Shown in pieces: positions 43,001 to 54,300 of a DNA stretch of 64,000 nucleotides. The stretch comes from Chrysaora quinquecirrha (taxonomy: Eukaryota > Cnidaria > Scyphozoa > Semaeostomeae > Pelagiidae). A program made the translations under genes and the position numbers. The notes below the pieces were generated by a model, which searched no databases, was not told where the DNA came from, and saw nothing but the letters and a program-made list of their open reading frames with translations. The stretch is from assembly GCA_014526335.1 (NCBI GenBank), contig JACTAT010000013.1, positions 4,065,987 to 4,129,986 of the forward strand, read 5' to 3'. Numbering within the stretch: position 1 is the first letter of the stretch; each line of letters opens with the position of its first letter.

Positions 43001-45774
43001 TGCTTGAGATCCTTCCAGCCACCAGTCTTCTTCCCTGTCAAGGCATTCTTTTTTTTGTGTTCCAGCCTTCATCAGAGCTTAATACATGTAGTAAACTGCA
43101 TAATATTATAAAGCTTGCAGTTGTTACATATTTAATCAAAACTGTTAAATTGAGCTAATGCCTTTCTATTTTCATTTTATTTTTATTTTGGATGTTTCAT
43201 AGTCTGAGTAGCATCAGAACGAAAAAGTTTATGCAAGAAATATTGGGCCTTTCTTGAAATTTTCAGGTTTTGTCTGACCAAAAGAGAATTCTGTCCAAAT
43301 GAGAGAATTCATCCCAGATTCTGAATATAGAAACATTGCAAATGGTACAAGCTTTAGCCATCAAGATAACTAATTCCATTTTGTTTAAATAGAGTGCCTC
43401 TATAAATTTGAGGCAATTTCTAACTTTTTCGTGATTTTAAAGGAAGATTGAATTCATTAAGATGAATAGGATATTCTGATAAAATGAAATTTACATGATG
43501 ACAAAAATAACATAATACCTGTTGACTTTTATTACTATCATCAAGACTTGACAAACTGTGATATGAGTCAACATTAGCAGGTAGACCTAAATGAAAATGC
43601 AAAATTATCAAACAAATGCAAGCAAAAAGTTAATAGACTTTTACATTGATCTTTATCACTTCTAAAAACGAACTGGTACTTAATAAGGGTAATGAAGGTG
43701 AAAGTGAATAGTGTATTAAGCCTCAATCACTAGGATCTCAGTAAAGGGGGGGGGGGGCATAGGGGAGGAGCAGTTTAAAAGCTTTAAAAAATTTTTTAGC
43801 AAAAAACTTTAAAACAAAAAACTTTAAAACAAAAAACTTTTCCCATACAATTTTTTCCCTAAAACAGTAAACTGAACCAAAATAAGATATTGAAAAAACG
43901 TAAAACAGTTTTTTTAAGGTGAAGCTGCTCTCAAAATGTTGAAAAGCCACAAACCATCATCGCCCCAGTAACCTCGACCCTGGCTGTGATGCTATTGTAG
44001 CTGGGGCTCAAAACCCTGACACCACACGCTAGCTGGATTAGACCAGGATGCCACAGCACCTTTGAATGATTCAGAATAAATCAGAATTATCTTTACAACT
44101 TACTTTCATCGACTGTTGTGCTGAGTGCAATGGCTTGTTGTCTTTGCAGCTCCTGTGAAACAAAGCAATACAATAGTCAAACAGACAAGCAGGGAAGAAA
44201 GCATCTTTCTTGCAAATACCTCAACCAACATTAAGTATGTCAACCAGTGGCACTATTATACAAGGTATAGCTGACGTGGAGCAGCCACTAATGGGACCCT
44301 TGGGAACACATTTGAAGGGGGGGGGGGAACACATGGGGGAAACACATTTGAATTTGCAGAAAGCTTTAGCTAAGACCTAGTTGAGAGATTGCATGATGTC
44401 AGAAACAATCATTGTGCCAAATTTTGGGCCAGTGCTGTATTGTATCACTTCTTCTGACTAAATTCCATGCAATAAGAAAGTGTTTAAATTCATAGTTTAA
44501 GTTTAAGTTGCATGAGCTTCAAAGATGAAAAACCTGTAGCTTACTTTGCTTATCACATTATAGTATACTGAACAGAACTTAAACAAAATAGCTGGGGCAG
44601 TTCTGTTTATCAAAAATAAAACATCAGTTATTGAACACCTAAATCTAACAAAATATGCTTTTGATAACATACCATTTTTATTTGTTGAGAAACAAAGTAT
44701 GATGCATTTTCCTTTTTGTTTTGATCAGGAAAGGGCTTTTGGAGACTCGGAGCCTGGAAGTTCTGCTGTAGTGGTTGCTAAAAAAGAGAAACACGGAAAA
44801 TTAGTTAGTGATAGATAGTAAGGACATTATACAAAGAAGTAAAAAAAAAAACTAAAATCACCAGATTGCAGGACTAGAAATTGCAGGAAGAAGCAAGAAA
44901 TTTTTTCGTCAAACATTCTTTGAAACGTCAGAAAGACAGAAAAAGAATAATTTAAAGCAATTCTGGATATAAGTAAAGGCAAAATAGCTTGAAAACTTAC
45001 TTGAATTTGAGAAGAATCAAGCTGAAGACGCTGGAAATTTCTTACAACACTACTGGTAGGATCAGGTTTCTGACCAGTAATCTGTAATTTTTTAGGACTT
45101 GATGGTGTGGATCTACTTTCACCATACTTTAACTGTCTTGGCACGTTGGCTACCCCTGGAAGAAGAGCTGCAGTCCCTCCACTTGAAGAAATCACTGAGT
45201 CATCAACTGAAAAGAAACATTTGAATTTTCAATTCTAATTGAAATGAATACTAATAAGTATGAATTGGCCAAAGAAATAACTGGAAAAGAATGGGGCTGC
45301 AAAAGAGAAAAGGGCTTGTAGCATGCCGTAAATTTCAGATTGCAAAAAGATGATACTGGGATCTCAGCTTTCTTCACTTGCATACCTAAGATTTGCTATA
45401 GAGCAATATGCTAAAAATTTGATGGAACTATAGAAAGGACCCTTGCACACCCAAGATCTTGTTGAAAACTGCCATGGTCTGAAAACTAGACTCTCGGGAC
45501 ATGTGCAGTGCACCAAAGTTCCATTTACATTGTGAAAACTTATGTGCTGATGCCACATTTTCCAGACCAGCCTTGCTTTCATGACTATCAAAACAAAGCA
45601 AAAAATACATAGTCATCTATGTAGGTATGTCTCCTCAACTTTACCTGATAATGGACTCTCCACTTTCCCCTTTGCATGCACAAATTGGCAATTTTCTCCA
45701 TAGAAGCAATGGCCATTTGTTGCAAAGTATTTGCATATCTTATTACTCTTTCCATTTACAGATGGATTATCCAT
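37029..45774 (-). CDS. PAN3: PAN3, regulatory subunit of the PAN2-PAN3 deadenylase (last exon not found)
   Basis: PAN3 binds poly(A)-binding protein and PAN2 and starts mRNA poly(A) shortening in the cytoplasm. Thirteen minus-strand exons with consistent phases give 542 residues: 45645-45774, 45001-45206, 44673-44777, 44104-44152, 43519-43586, 42764-42851, 41934-42050, 40594-40885, 40030-40114, 38977-39116, 38111-38252, 37886-37950 and 37029-37167. The start is MDNPSVNG at 45772-45774. Exon 1 has a C-x8-C-x5-C-x3-H zinc finger ([10 protein letters not shown]...CQFVH). A low-complexity linker follows. The pseudokinase begins near VDSYHSL, with [29 protein letters not shown] and [14 protein letters not shown]. 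The C-terminal knob has [27 protein letters not shown] and [15 protein letters not shown], ending at CLNK. The expected final exon of about 45 codons is not recognisable downstream. Introns carry several mobile elements. Confidence 0.93.
37481..37861. mobile_element. TA-flanked MITE, copy 2 (PAN3 intron)
   Basis: The ends cgcacattttttttataagg and ccttataaaaaaatgcgtg are inverted repeats between TA dinucleotides. The interior repeats ccttaa and ttccttag words. One end lies about 18 bp inside the intron, next to the 5-prime splice site of the exon at 37886-37950. Confidence 0.75.
40950..41356. mobile_element. TA-flanked MITE, copy 3 (PAN3 intron)
   Basis: The ends cacgcttctttttataagg and ccttgtaaaaaaagcgtg are inverted repeats between TA dinucleotides. 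Inside the left end, ttataaggaacc is repeated directly. It lies in the PAN3 intron between exons 41934-42050 and 40594-40885. Confidence 0.75.
42895..43010 (-). mobile_element. tRNA-derived SINE fragment (PAN3 intron)
   Basis: On the minus strand, gcgcggtggagtagtcaact, ccgggaggtcact and ggttcgaat form an A-box/B-box pair typical of a tRNA-derived SINE head. It lies just upstream of the PAN3 exon 42764-42851 and may supply part of its long branch-point region. It is a different head from that of 30351-30535. Confidence 0.55.
43695..44062 (-). mobile_element. Interrupted tRNA-derived SINE (PAN3 intron)
   Basis: The left part (gaaggtgaaagtgaa ... cactaggatctcagta) and the right part (agtaacctcgaccctggctg ... 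accaggatgccacagcacc) are the two halves of the SINE family seen at 30351-30535, reversed. They are separated by about 220 bp of G-run and caaaaaactttaaaa repeat sequence, so a second insertion or repeat expansion has split the copy. Confidence 0.65.
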
Positions 45775-48391
45775 GAAGCATCTAGATATTTTCAACTAAA
45801 AGTTCTGATTTCACATTGATCTTCTGAGCTCAACCTTCTTGTTCGTCAGTCAGTTCTCAGTCGTCTGAGGAACTTTTGTTGATTGGTGTATATGGTCCCA
45901 AAATGAAACAAATTTAAGAGTTCTGAGGCCTATAAATTCAAGACTTGAACTGTTATCCTTCTTTCCAAAAAATCACTGAATTCTTCATGAATATTTTCAA
46001 AAATTCTTGAGTTATCACGCTGGAACTCCACGAACGTTCTTTGGCCTAAAATGGCCTAACTCAGGGAAGCTCTTATACAAAACAAAATTCCATAGCCTGA
46101 TGGAAAAAACCGGATTAAAAATTATCTAGAGAAACTCAGTTTTTCGTTCGAATAATATAGAATGAAATAACTTAACTCCGGTGATGCCTGGGGTAGAATA
46201 AAATGCTGTTCTGATCGACAAGTCCAGACAGAAGACATTACTTCCAGTATTGCTTTGCTGCGCTGTTGTTTTCGTTGGCCTTACTGGGCCTGGGCGCCAG
46301 TTGGAAAATAATTTAAAAACCGCCTGAACAGTGTCAGCGGAAATCTGTGTCCGCGCGGCAAAATTAGTTTTCGAGACCAGCTTGCAAAATATGCCCGCGT
46401 TTTGCTTCTTTGTATCAAATACGCAAATGACTGCAGTTAGCAGCCAGCTATCTTTGCACTTAAATTGTTTCTTATCAGTAAGTACCCAAAATTTCTTTAA
46501 AGCTACAAGGGCTGACGGACTCCTCCATTTAACCTCTAATACTGTTTTGAAGGTCAGCATATCATTAAAGGCTATCAATCTCACATGACTGGGTTTTCTA
46601 GAAACTGGCTCTATCTCAACTATCCAGTTTTCTGTTTCTGGTCATCAAAAACATATTGAAATTCACATATAGTTATTCAGGTCATGTCAGTCATTTGCTT
46701 CAGACTCAAGCAGCTCAAAGACGCTTGTACACAAGCAAGCTGTATCTGTAACATTGCTTTAAACATGCTACCTGTAGGGAAAATCAACCACAGAAAAGCC
46801 CATAGAGTCGAACATGTTTTTCTAGTTTTGGCAGCCTGTTGCACAATTGAAAGATTAATGTAGAAGAAATAAAAACAAGGAGCACAAATTATTACATAAT
46901 CATTCATTTCCATATCTTTACTTCTATCATTTAGCCTACACACTAACTTATAGGCAATAAATACAACATCTTTGCATTCAAGAAGTAAATTTCTTGTTAC
47001 ATCATGAGGGTGAACATTAACATTTTATCTTTCTTCTTTTGAACTGTACCTTTGTTTTATGAAAAGAAAAACAGTCAAATGGCACACAGCTTAAATGCTT
47101 CCCCATGTTTTATCGTGCACAGAAACTGAGCAGCTAAAGAGCCTTATAAATACGACCCTGGGAAGGAGCAAATCAGCTGCTAGTATCGAAGATTTGAAAA
47201 GAGCGCTTTGGCCAAGAATAACACGGATCAGAGAAAAATTAAGTTGCTGTTGGCATAAATGAACGCATCTTACATGAAAATTACCCAAAATCTAAAAACG
47301 TAAACAGCTTTTTACAGAAATAGTGCTGTATATTTTACTTAATCTAAGTTTGCATGAATAGATATAATATAATCTTTTTAATAAAATAATTATCTGATGC
47401 AGCGAAAATAGTAACCTTTTTACATTTTGTGTTTTATAGTCTGTTTCTTTTTCTTCGGCTTCAATAAATATATATTCCAATTACATTTAAATAATCTCTG
47501 CAAAGAAAGAGAGAGAAAGAGGTAAACGACAAGATAACATAGGTAGCATCCATGACTCCCATCTTTGCTACTGCAGGGTTCTCGTCTAAGGCCTCTCTTC
47601 CTTCCTTTCGGCACAAAGGTCTTTAATAACTGATGAGTATATGTACACTCAAGATACACGGCATCTCGCTCTTAGACGTTTTGTTAGACAATTTAGCAGT
47701 AAAATCCTTAAAATTCCTAGGATGCTAATTGGGAGGGATGGACCGCTAGTCTTCCACAGTTAAAGTTAGCCGTTCTCTACAATTGATGATATTATATCCA
47801 TAACCAATGTATTATAATAACCTCTACTATGCAATTGCTTAAAAGGGCCATCCGGAGATAACGTACTTGTGCATTTCTAGATCAGGAATATAGAGCTTAG
47901 AGCACAGGAGCCTATTCACTATAATAAGCAACAACAAGTGATGAGCTTTCCAACTCAACTGTTGCCTTCTACGAAATTGTCAAGACATCCAATTTTGGGC
48001 CAACTTCAGCCTTAAAACTGCATAAGTTTTTCGTGCAGCTGTTCCCCTAGTAGTAGCTCTATATAGATTTGCTGACGGTAAAACAACAAATGCAAGGAGT
48101 GCCAAGTGAGCTTTCGAGAGTTTACAGGAAAAATACATAAATACCACATTAGCACCAGCATTACAAACTGCTTCAATGCTGTCCGGATTTAACCGGTCAG
48201 CATTTGCCGTTGCGACATACAATCAGCTGGAAATGACCTGGAAACTATGTAATTTTGTTACTCTGGGAAAAAACTGTTCTAATTTTTGTTTAGACTGTAA
48301 ATTTGCAAGGAGAACTCGTTCAACGCTCGAGTAGAAGCTGAGCTGATACTTTGGCTTACCTCGAAGGGAATTTTCATGTACGAGCAAAACT
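45775..48391. other. Intergenic between PAN3 and the receptor kinase
   Basis: Contains the PAN3 promoter (upstream of 45774) and the 3-prime flank of the receptor kinase. The 152-residue minus frame at 46126-46584 has no domain, no ATG-adjacent leader and a shadow on the other strand. No gene is called. Confidence 0.4.
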
Positions 48392-51300
48392 TCAACTGAC
48401 AGACAAGACATTTTCATTCTCATCGTTAACTTTTCCATTAATCATAGGCACATATTCGTCAGGGTTAGTATCTTCTGTTTGTGCAGCTTGCTTGTTTTGT
48501 AAGATCTTCAAGTTTTGGTAGCCATTGCAAGTCACCCTAATAAAGAAAAAAATAAGATTAGGATCTATGGAGAGATGTTTGAATAGCCTAAAGGCCTGGC
48601 TGAACTAGGAGACATGTCGCGTGCAATGTTGTCATGTATGAAATGCCCCCTCGATGTCTCCCAGTTTAGCAAACTTGGAAACTTCGTAGCATGCAAAAGA
48701 ATTTGTAGGGAAAGACACGCAAAATGATTCTTGGAGACAACAGAAACATTTCTTGTCTCCTGGACTCGAAAGACATGTTGCTCGCATGTCACTCGCATGT
48801 TTAGCCACCATGCGAGACATGCCAAATACAATGTCGAGTGCATCATGTATCCTAGTTTAGCAACCGCTCAAATGATGGGCACCTCTAAAGATTCATTTCA
48901 AATAAGACTCTTGTTTGAAGGTGAAAATAAGATGCGTCCACACTCCATAGGGCATTTTTGCACTGTTTAAACAGTTGTGAAGTATGAGATCTCAGCATTT
49001 TCACTGACAGCATGGTTCTAGCTTATGTCACAATCTTCCAATCTCCAGGGGGTAGGTATTAGGGCAAATAGGTTAAAGATTTGGGCGTTTTCTTGCATGA
49101 GAGAACAATTTGTCATTGACCGATCTAGTACAGATCAAGATTCCTATAACTGCCTGATTCTGAACATATTCTGTAAGGGAGTTAGATTTCCAGTAATTAC
49201 ACAATTCGATCCAGGAGAAACCATTTAAAGATGTCTGCGGATTTGGTAATTTCAGTACAGTCCACTAGTACTAAAAGGGACAACTGATGAATAAATACAA
49301 CGAATTAGAGGATCCTCAGACCGCTGCAACTGGCTAGCCTGCAAAAATAGACCATTATCTTTGTTATTGATCAAGGATAGAAAAAACAGTCAGAGAATAA
49401 CGGGTCTACCTTTGGCTTTCCATGTCAACCAATGCAACAGATTCCCCACAGCCATTCATATCAATTACTTCACTGTCTTTCAGTGCACCAATATTTTTCT
49501 GAACTTCAAGAGTCAAGTCATTCTCAGGCTTGGATTCACCACTCTCCAGCCGAAGGTAGGTGGCATTCTGAAAATAAGATTGAAAAGCAGTTTAATACAT
49601 TTGAAGGTTCTGTGGTTTCTAATCCAACTGGTTCATTATGTCAGAAGCTCAGCACAGTCGGGATTCGAGCCACAGCTACAGTAGGGTCACAGCCAGGGTC
49701 GACGTCTGGACTATAAGTATTAAGGTTGCCTTTATATTAAACACCTACCGTATCTGCAAGGTTCTCGATTATATCAGTGATCAATTCAAACAATTTCGAG
49801 AACGCTGGTCTAGATTCTGGTTCATCTTGCCAGCAATCAACCATCAATTGGTAAAATTCATCAGGACAATAATCTGGCTTTTCCATTCTTCTTTTTGATT
49901 TTAAATATGTTAGAAATTCATCTGTAGTTATCCCAGGATAAGGTGATCCTCCTAAAGTGAAGATCTCCCATAGAACCACACCAAAGGACCAGCTAGAAAA
50001 GACAGAGTCATTATCATATTGGAGCAGAATAAATGTTTTATATGATCTGATATCGCTAAAAACAGAATGGTGGGGAATTAAGCGCACAGGACGGGCAGCA
50101 CAGGTTACGATCACATCACTAGAGGGGATCTATTGGACACATCAAAATTTATCCAAAATAATTTTCGACGTTGCTGAACAAGGCTACTAAACTGGGTATG
50201 GAGACTGAACATGGACCATAACATAACGCAACTTGGAATGAACAAACTCTATCTAGTACGGGCTGAGACAAACTTGAACAGAGATTTTGACAAATACGTC
50301 AACATAAATTCAAAAAAACGTTAAAGAAATCAAGAAACTCTTGAAGAACAATTATACACAGCACATTAAACTTCGACACGCGTGAACATAGATTTTGACA
50401 ACCACTTCAACAAAAATCAATCAGATTTGAATTAGATTTGGACATACTTTGAACAATACAAGAATACAGCTGAACTAAGTTATGGCATACTTGAAAATGG
50501 ATGTAATTAACTTCAGCAAAGACCTGGTAAATAAAGACAGAACATTGGACGTAGACGTTACATACTATAACCCAGATTTCAACATACTATAAAGATTAAT
50601 TAGTAATACGTGAAACGTTTGAAGACTTGGCATACTTCAAACTTGAAGATAAGTTGGACAACTTACACGTCACTCTTGGTGGTGTATACTGCATCAGCTA
50701 GCGATTCGGGAGCAGTCCATTTCAGCGGCAGAACCCCAGAAGATTCTTTTGCATATATTCCCTCTTTATAAATATCTCTTGCCATTCCAAAATCAGCAAT
50801 TTTTATCGCATAGTCCTGATTATGATCTTTAGATACCAGGATATTTCGTGCCGCCAAGTCTCGATGGATACACTATAATAAGAAGCAACGACTCGATTGA
50901 GTAAGAAAGGAAATAATCAGAAAAGAAACTAGCAAGCAAGCAGGTATATCCATTTGTAAACATCGCTCAGGTATCCTGAAAGCTATACAGCTGGTGTGAG
51001 CCCGCCTATATATATCGTGGCAGCTTATTTATCCATTTCAGAAAGATGGACAGGTTTTTCACAATCTTCTTGAGGGAAATTGAACCAATTGGTCATAACC
51101 TTATTCCTTTATTATTTGGCTACGTCATCTCACTAACAACTTGCTTGCTTAGTTAATCCTAAGGCCATTACAGTTTGGTACTGTTACGATGAGGGTTAAG
51201 ATTTACTTTTGACCTGTGATGAGGTCCCAATTGGATAAATTCCTCGCTTTGAGGACGAGAACAAGCGTGACTTTTTATTGAAGGATTTCAAGCTTTCTTT

Positions 51301-54300
51301 GGTGAAATTTCGACAAAGAATGAGATTTTAGACTGGAAACTTAATCGATTTGCATTGGTTGAGATTTTGATTAAGGAAATTTGAATATACTTAAAGACAA
51401 AAATAAAGAAGTATGATCTCTGAGTTTCATTTTACAAGCATCTTTTCAACACAAATACTGAAGAAGCAATAGTTACTACAACATTGCAAACTTTACCTTT
51501 TTGGATGACAAATAATCCATTCCTCTTGCAATTTGATAAGTAATGTTTGCCAAGTCAAACAGCGTGCAACTTTGCTCAAAACAAATATCATTCTTGATCC
51601 AAGACGGCTCAAAAATATCCCTCTTGCCACGAAGGAAATTTGATAGATCACCATAAGGACAGTACTCTAGTATAACCATAAGATTCCTGCCTCTTGTACA
51701 AGCACCAAGCAGGTTGACTATATTCTGATGCTCTCCGATGTGAATCAGGATTTTCAATTCAGAGGCAAGATCTTTGTAATCAGTGTCTGTTGCGTTATCT
51801 AGAACCAATCAAGCAACCATTTTAATCAATCAATTAATCAATCATCTAATCATATCCATCACATCAATCAATCATATCAATCAATCAATCAATTAATCAA
51901 TCAATCAATCAATCAATCAATTACTCAATTTATCATATCAATCATATCAATCATATCCATCATATTAATCATATCCATCATATCAATCATATCAATCGCA
52001 TCAATCAATCATATCAGCAATAATTTCGTTAGTCAATGATAATAAATCAATTAGCAATCAGCAAGCTACACATCTAAATATCTAACTTCAAAACGATGGT
52101 GTTGTTTGTGATGTTTGAAGTTCCGCCAGCAAATACAATTGCCGTTCAAATAAAGCACCAAAAAAGCAAAATTTAAAAAGATCTTCTACAATGTTTGGAT
52201 CAATATTAACATCGATTTAATGTGACACTTAATTTTTGACCCATTTAGACTCGTGACACAAGCAAGAACTTTCACAGAAACAAAAACCATTTTCGCAGCC
52301 ATTTTCATAATTAGAGTGAAGTAGACTCAATGCTTAAAATTAGGAGTGGCGAAAAGAGCAAACACAACGGAACTAATGTAATAAGTCTACCATTCACTTA
52401 CCTTTTAACGTCTTCACGGCAACAGTTGTTTGACCAGCGTTGTTCAACGTATCGAAATTATGATAATTACTAGTGAAGCTAAAGACTCTCGATAACCTTT
52501 TATTTTCACAGGTGATGCATTCCCCGTAGTTGCTTTGAATTCTAAGATGCCTTGGGCCTTTGCTAACCAAACTTCGCCAAAAGCACCTCTGCCTATCGGC
52601 TCTACAAGTTGAAGCTTATCTCTCGGGAACTCCCATCTTGGATAATATGGCAGTCGATGGCTTTGTTCGTTCAACGATAGTCTGTCATCAAGCTGTAATA
52701 ACAAAGTTAGACTTGAAGCGGGGCAATAGTATTTTAAAAAGCAGTGTAGTAGGGCATTAAACCATAAGAAGTTTTCTGAGATAAAGGATTTAGGCTTTGG
52801 CCAAACAGTTAGCATCATTGTTCAAACAACTGAGATTTGCTTCAGTTTCAAGCACTGTTTGACCGTTTTGCCAAGTCATAAAACTTTGAAAATTCTGGCA
52901 AAGGTAAATAGGAGGTGGCTCTAAGGCCCTGGCCAAACGATTAAACATTTTTTAATTTGCTTCACAACAAATGTTTGAGCGTTTGGCAACGTCGAAAACA
53001 CTGCTGTCCAATACTTTGGAACAACGAATTCATTGCTTATGTGCAAGAACGAACGCCTTGTTGCTAAGAAATATTGCTGGGTGCCGAAATGTTGCAAAGT
53101 TTTTTAGTTGGACAATAACAAAATAAACATTTGACATGCGATTTTGGACAGGCGGCCAAATGATCAAACATTGCTTGACAAGATAAAAGTAAACCAGGTT
53201 TGTGGCGTGGTGCTTTTGAAAAAGCTCGAAATGCCACTTGTGAAGAAAAAAACAATTTCTTAGTATATATGTTTCGGCTTACAGAATATGTAAGAAAGTT
53301 AGTAATTATCTTACCACAAAATCTTCAAAAGTTCTCAAATAACATTTGTATTTTCGTTTGATTCTTCTGTTGTAGCCATAAGAAACAAGTATAACAAAGA
53401 GGATTGCAATAACAGAGCAGCTCACAGCCAGGGCGATAACTGTTTTGTTTGATTTACTGACAGATCGACGTTCCAAAATCGGATCCGGCTCTGAAAAAAT
53501 AGGTACATGCATCAGATATGGAGTGACGTGACAAATGCTCAAAAAGAGGTATCAAGGTAGGACAATATGGCCCTGGCCAAACGATCAAACACTGTTTGTC
53601 AAACATTTAGAATTACTTGTCAAGAAAATGTTTGAAAGTTTGACCACGATATCAAAACAATGCAAGTCAAACATATTTTGCTTGGGCGAAAGCAATTAAT
53701 GTTTTTAAACTGTTTTCAAAACATAGCGCAGCGAATTCTGCTTATATATGCTTCTCAAACAATGTTTAATGACGTGGCCAAACGCTCAAACATTGCCTGA
53801 TGAGCAAAATGCAAATGTTTGATAAACAATGTTTGTTCGTTTTGCCAGAGCCTAAGGTGTCGAACTTATCCTTGGTCAATGCCAACTGCCATTGCTACAT
53901 GGGCGGCAGAGGGGGACGGGGATTTAAATAGCCCCTTCTCAAACCAGACATGTCAACATTTTCTATTCATTCAACAGCACAAATCTGCAAAACGAAATCT
54001 TTGAGCAAAACAAGTTGACATTTATTCAAAAATATGCTCTGCAAGGCACTAATAAACCACTGCTTAATGCCAAGTTAGTAAGAGCTGAAGTCGTTCAAGC
54101 TTTTATAACATCTCCTTGTAAAACATATCACTACTAAGAATACCATATTTACGGTTAAGGCAATGGAACAGAGATTTAGACCAGTTAAACTTGCTCAGCA
54201 TACAAAAAAAAACAAAAAATTGGAATGATTTACCTAGGACCTTGAGTTCAAGAGAGACATTATGAGCTCCTTCAGTATTTTCAGCAACGCAAGTATAAGT

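Noticed and set aside
45364..45616. Possible extra PAN3 exon between exons 1 and 2
   Set aside because: It has AG/GT-like borders and stays open in one frame, but the translation has no PAN3 character and exons 1 and 2 already join in phase.
46126..46584. 152-residue minus frame upstream of PAN3
   Set aside because: No domain, a shadow on the other strand, and composition like the surrounding spacer.
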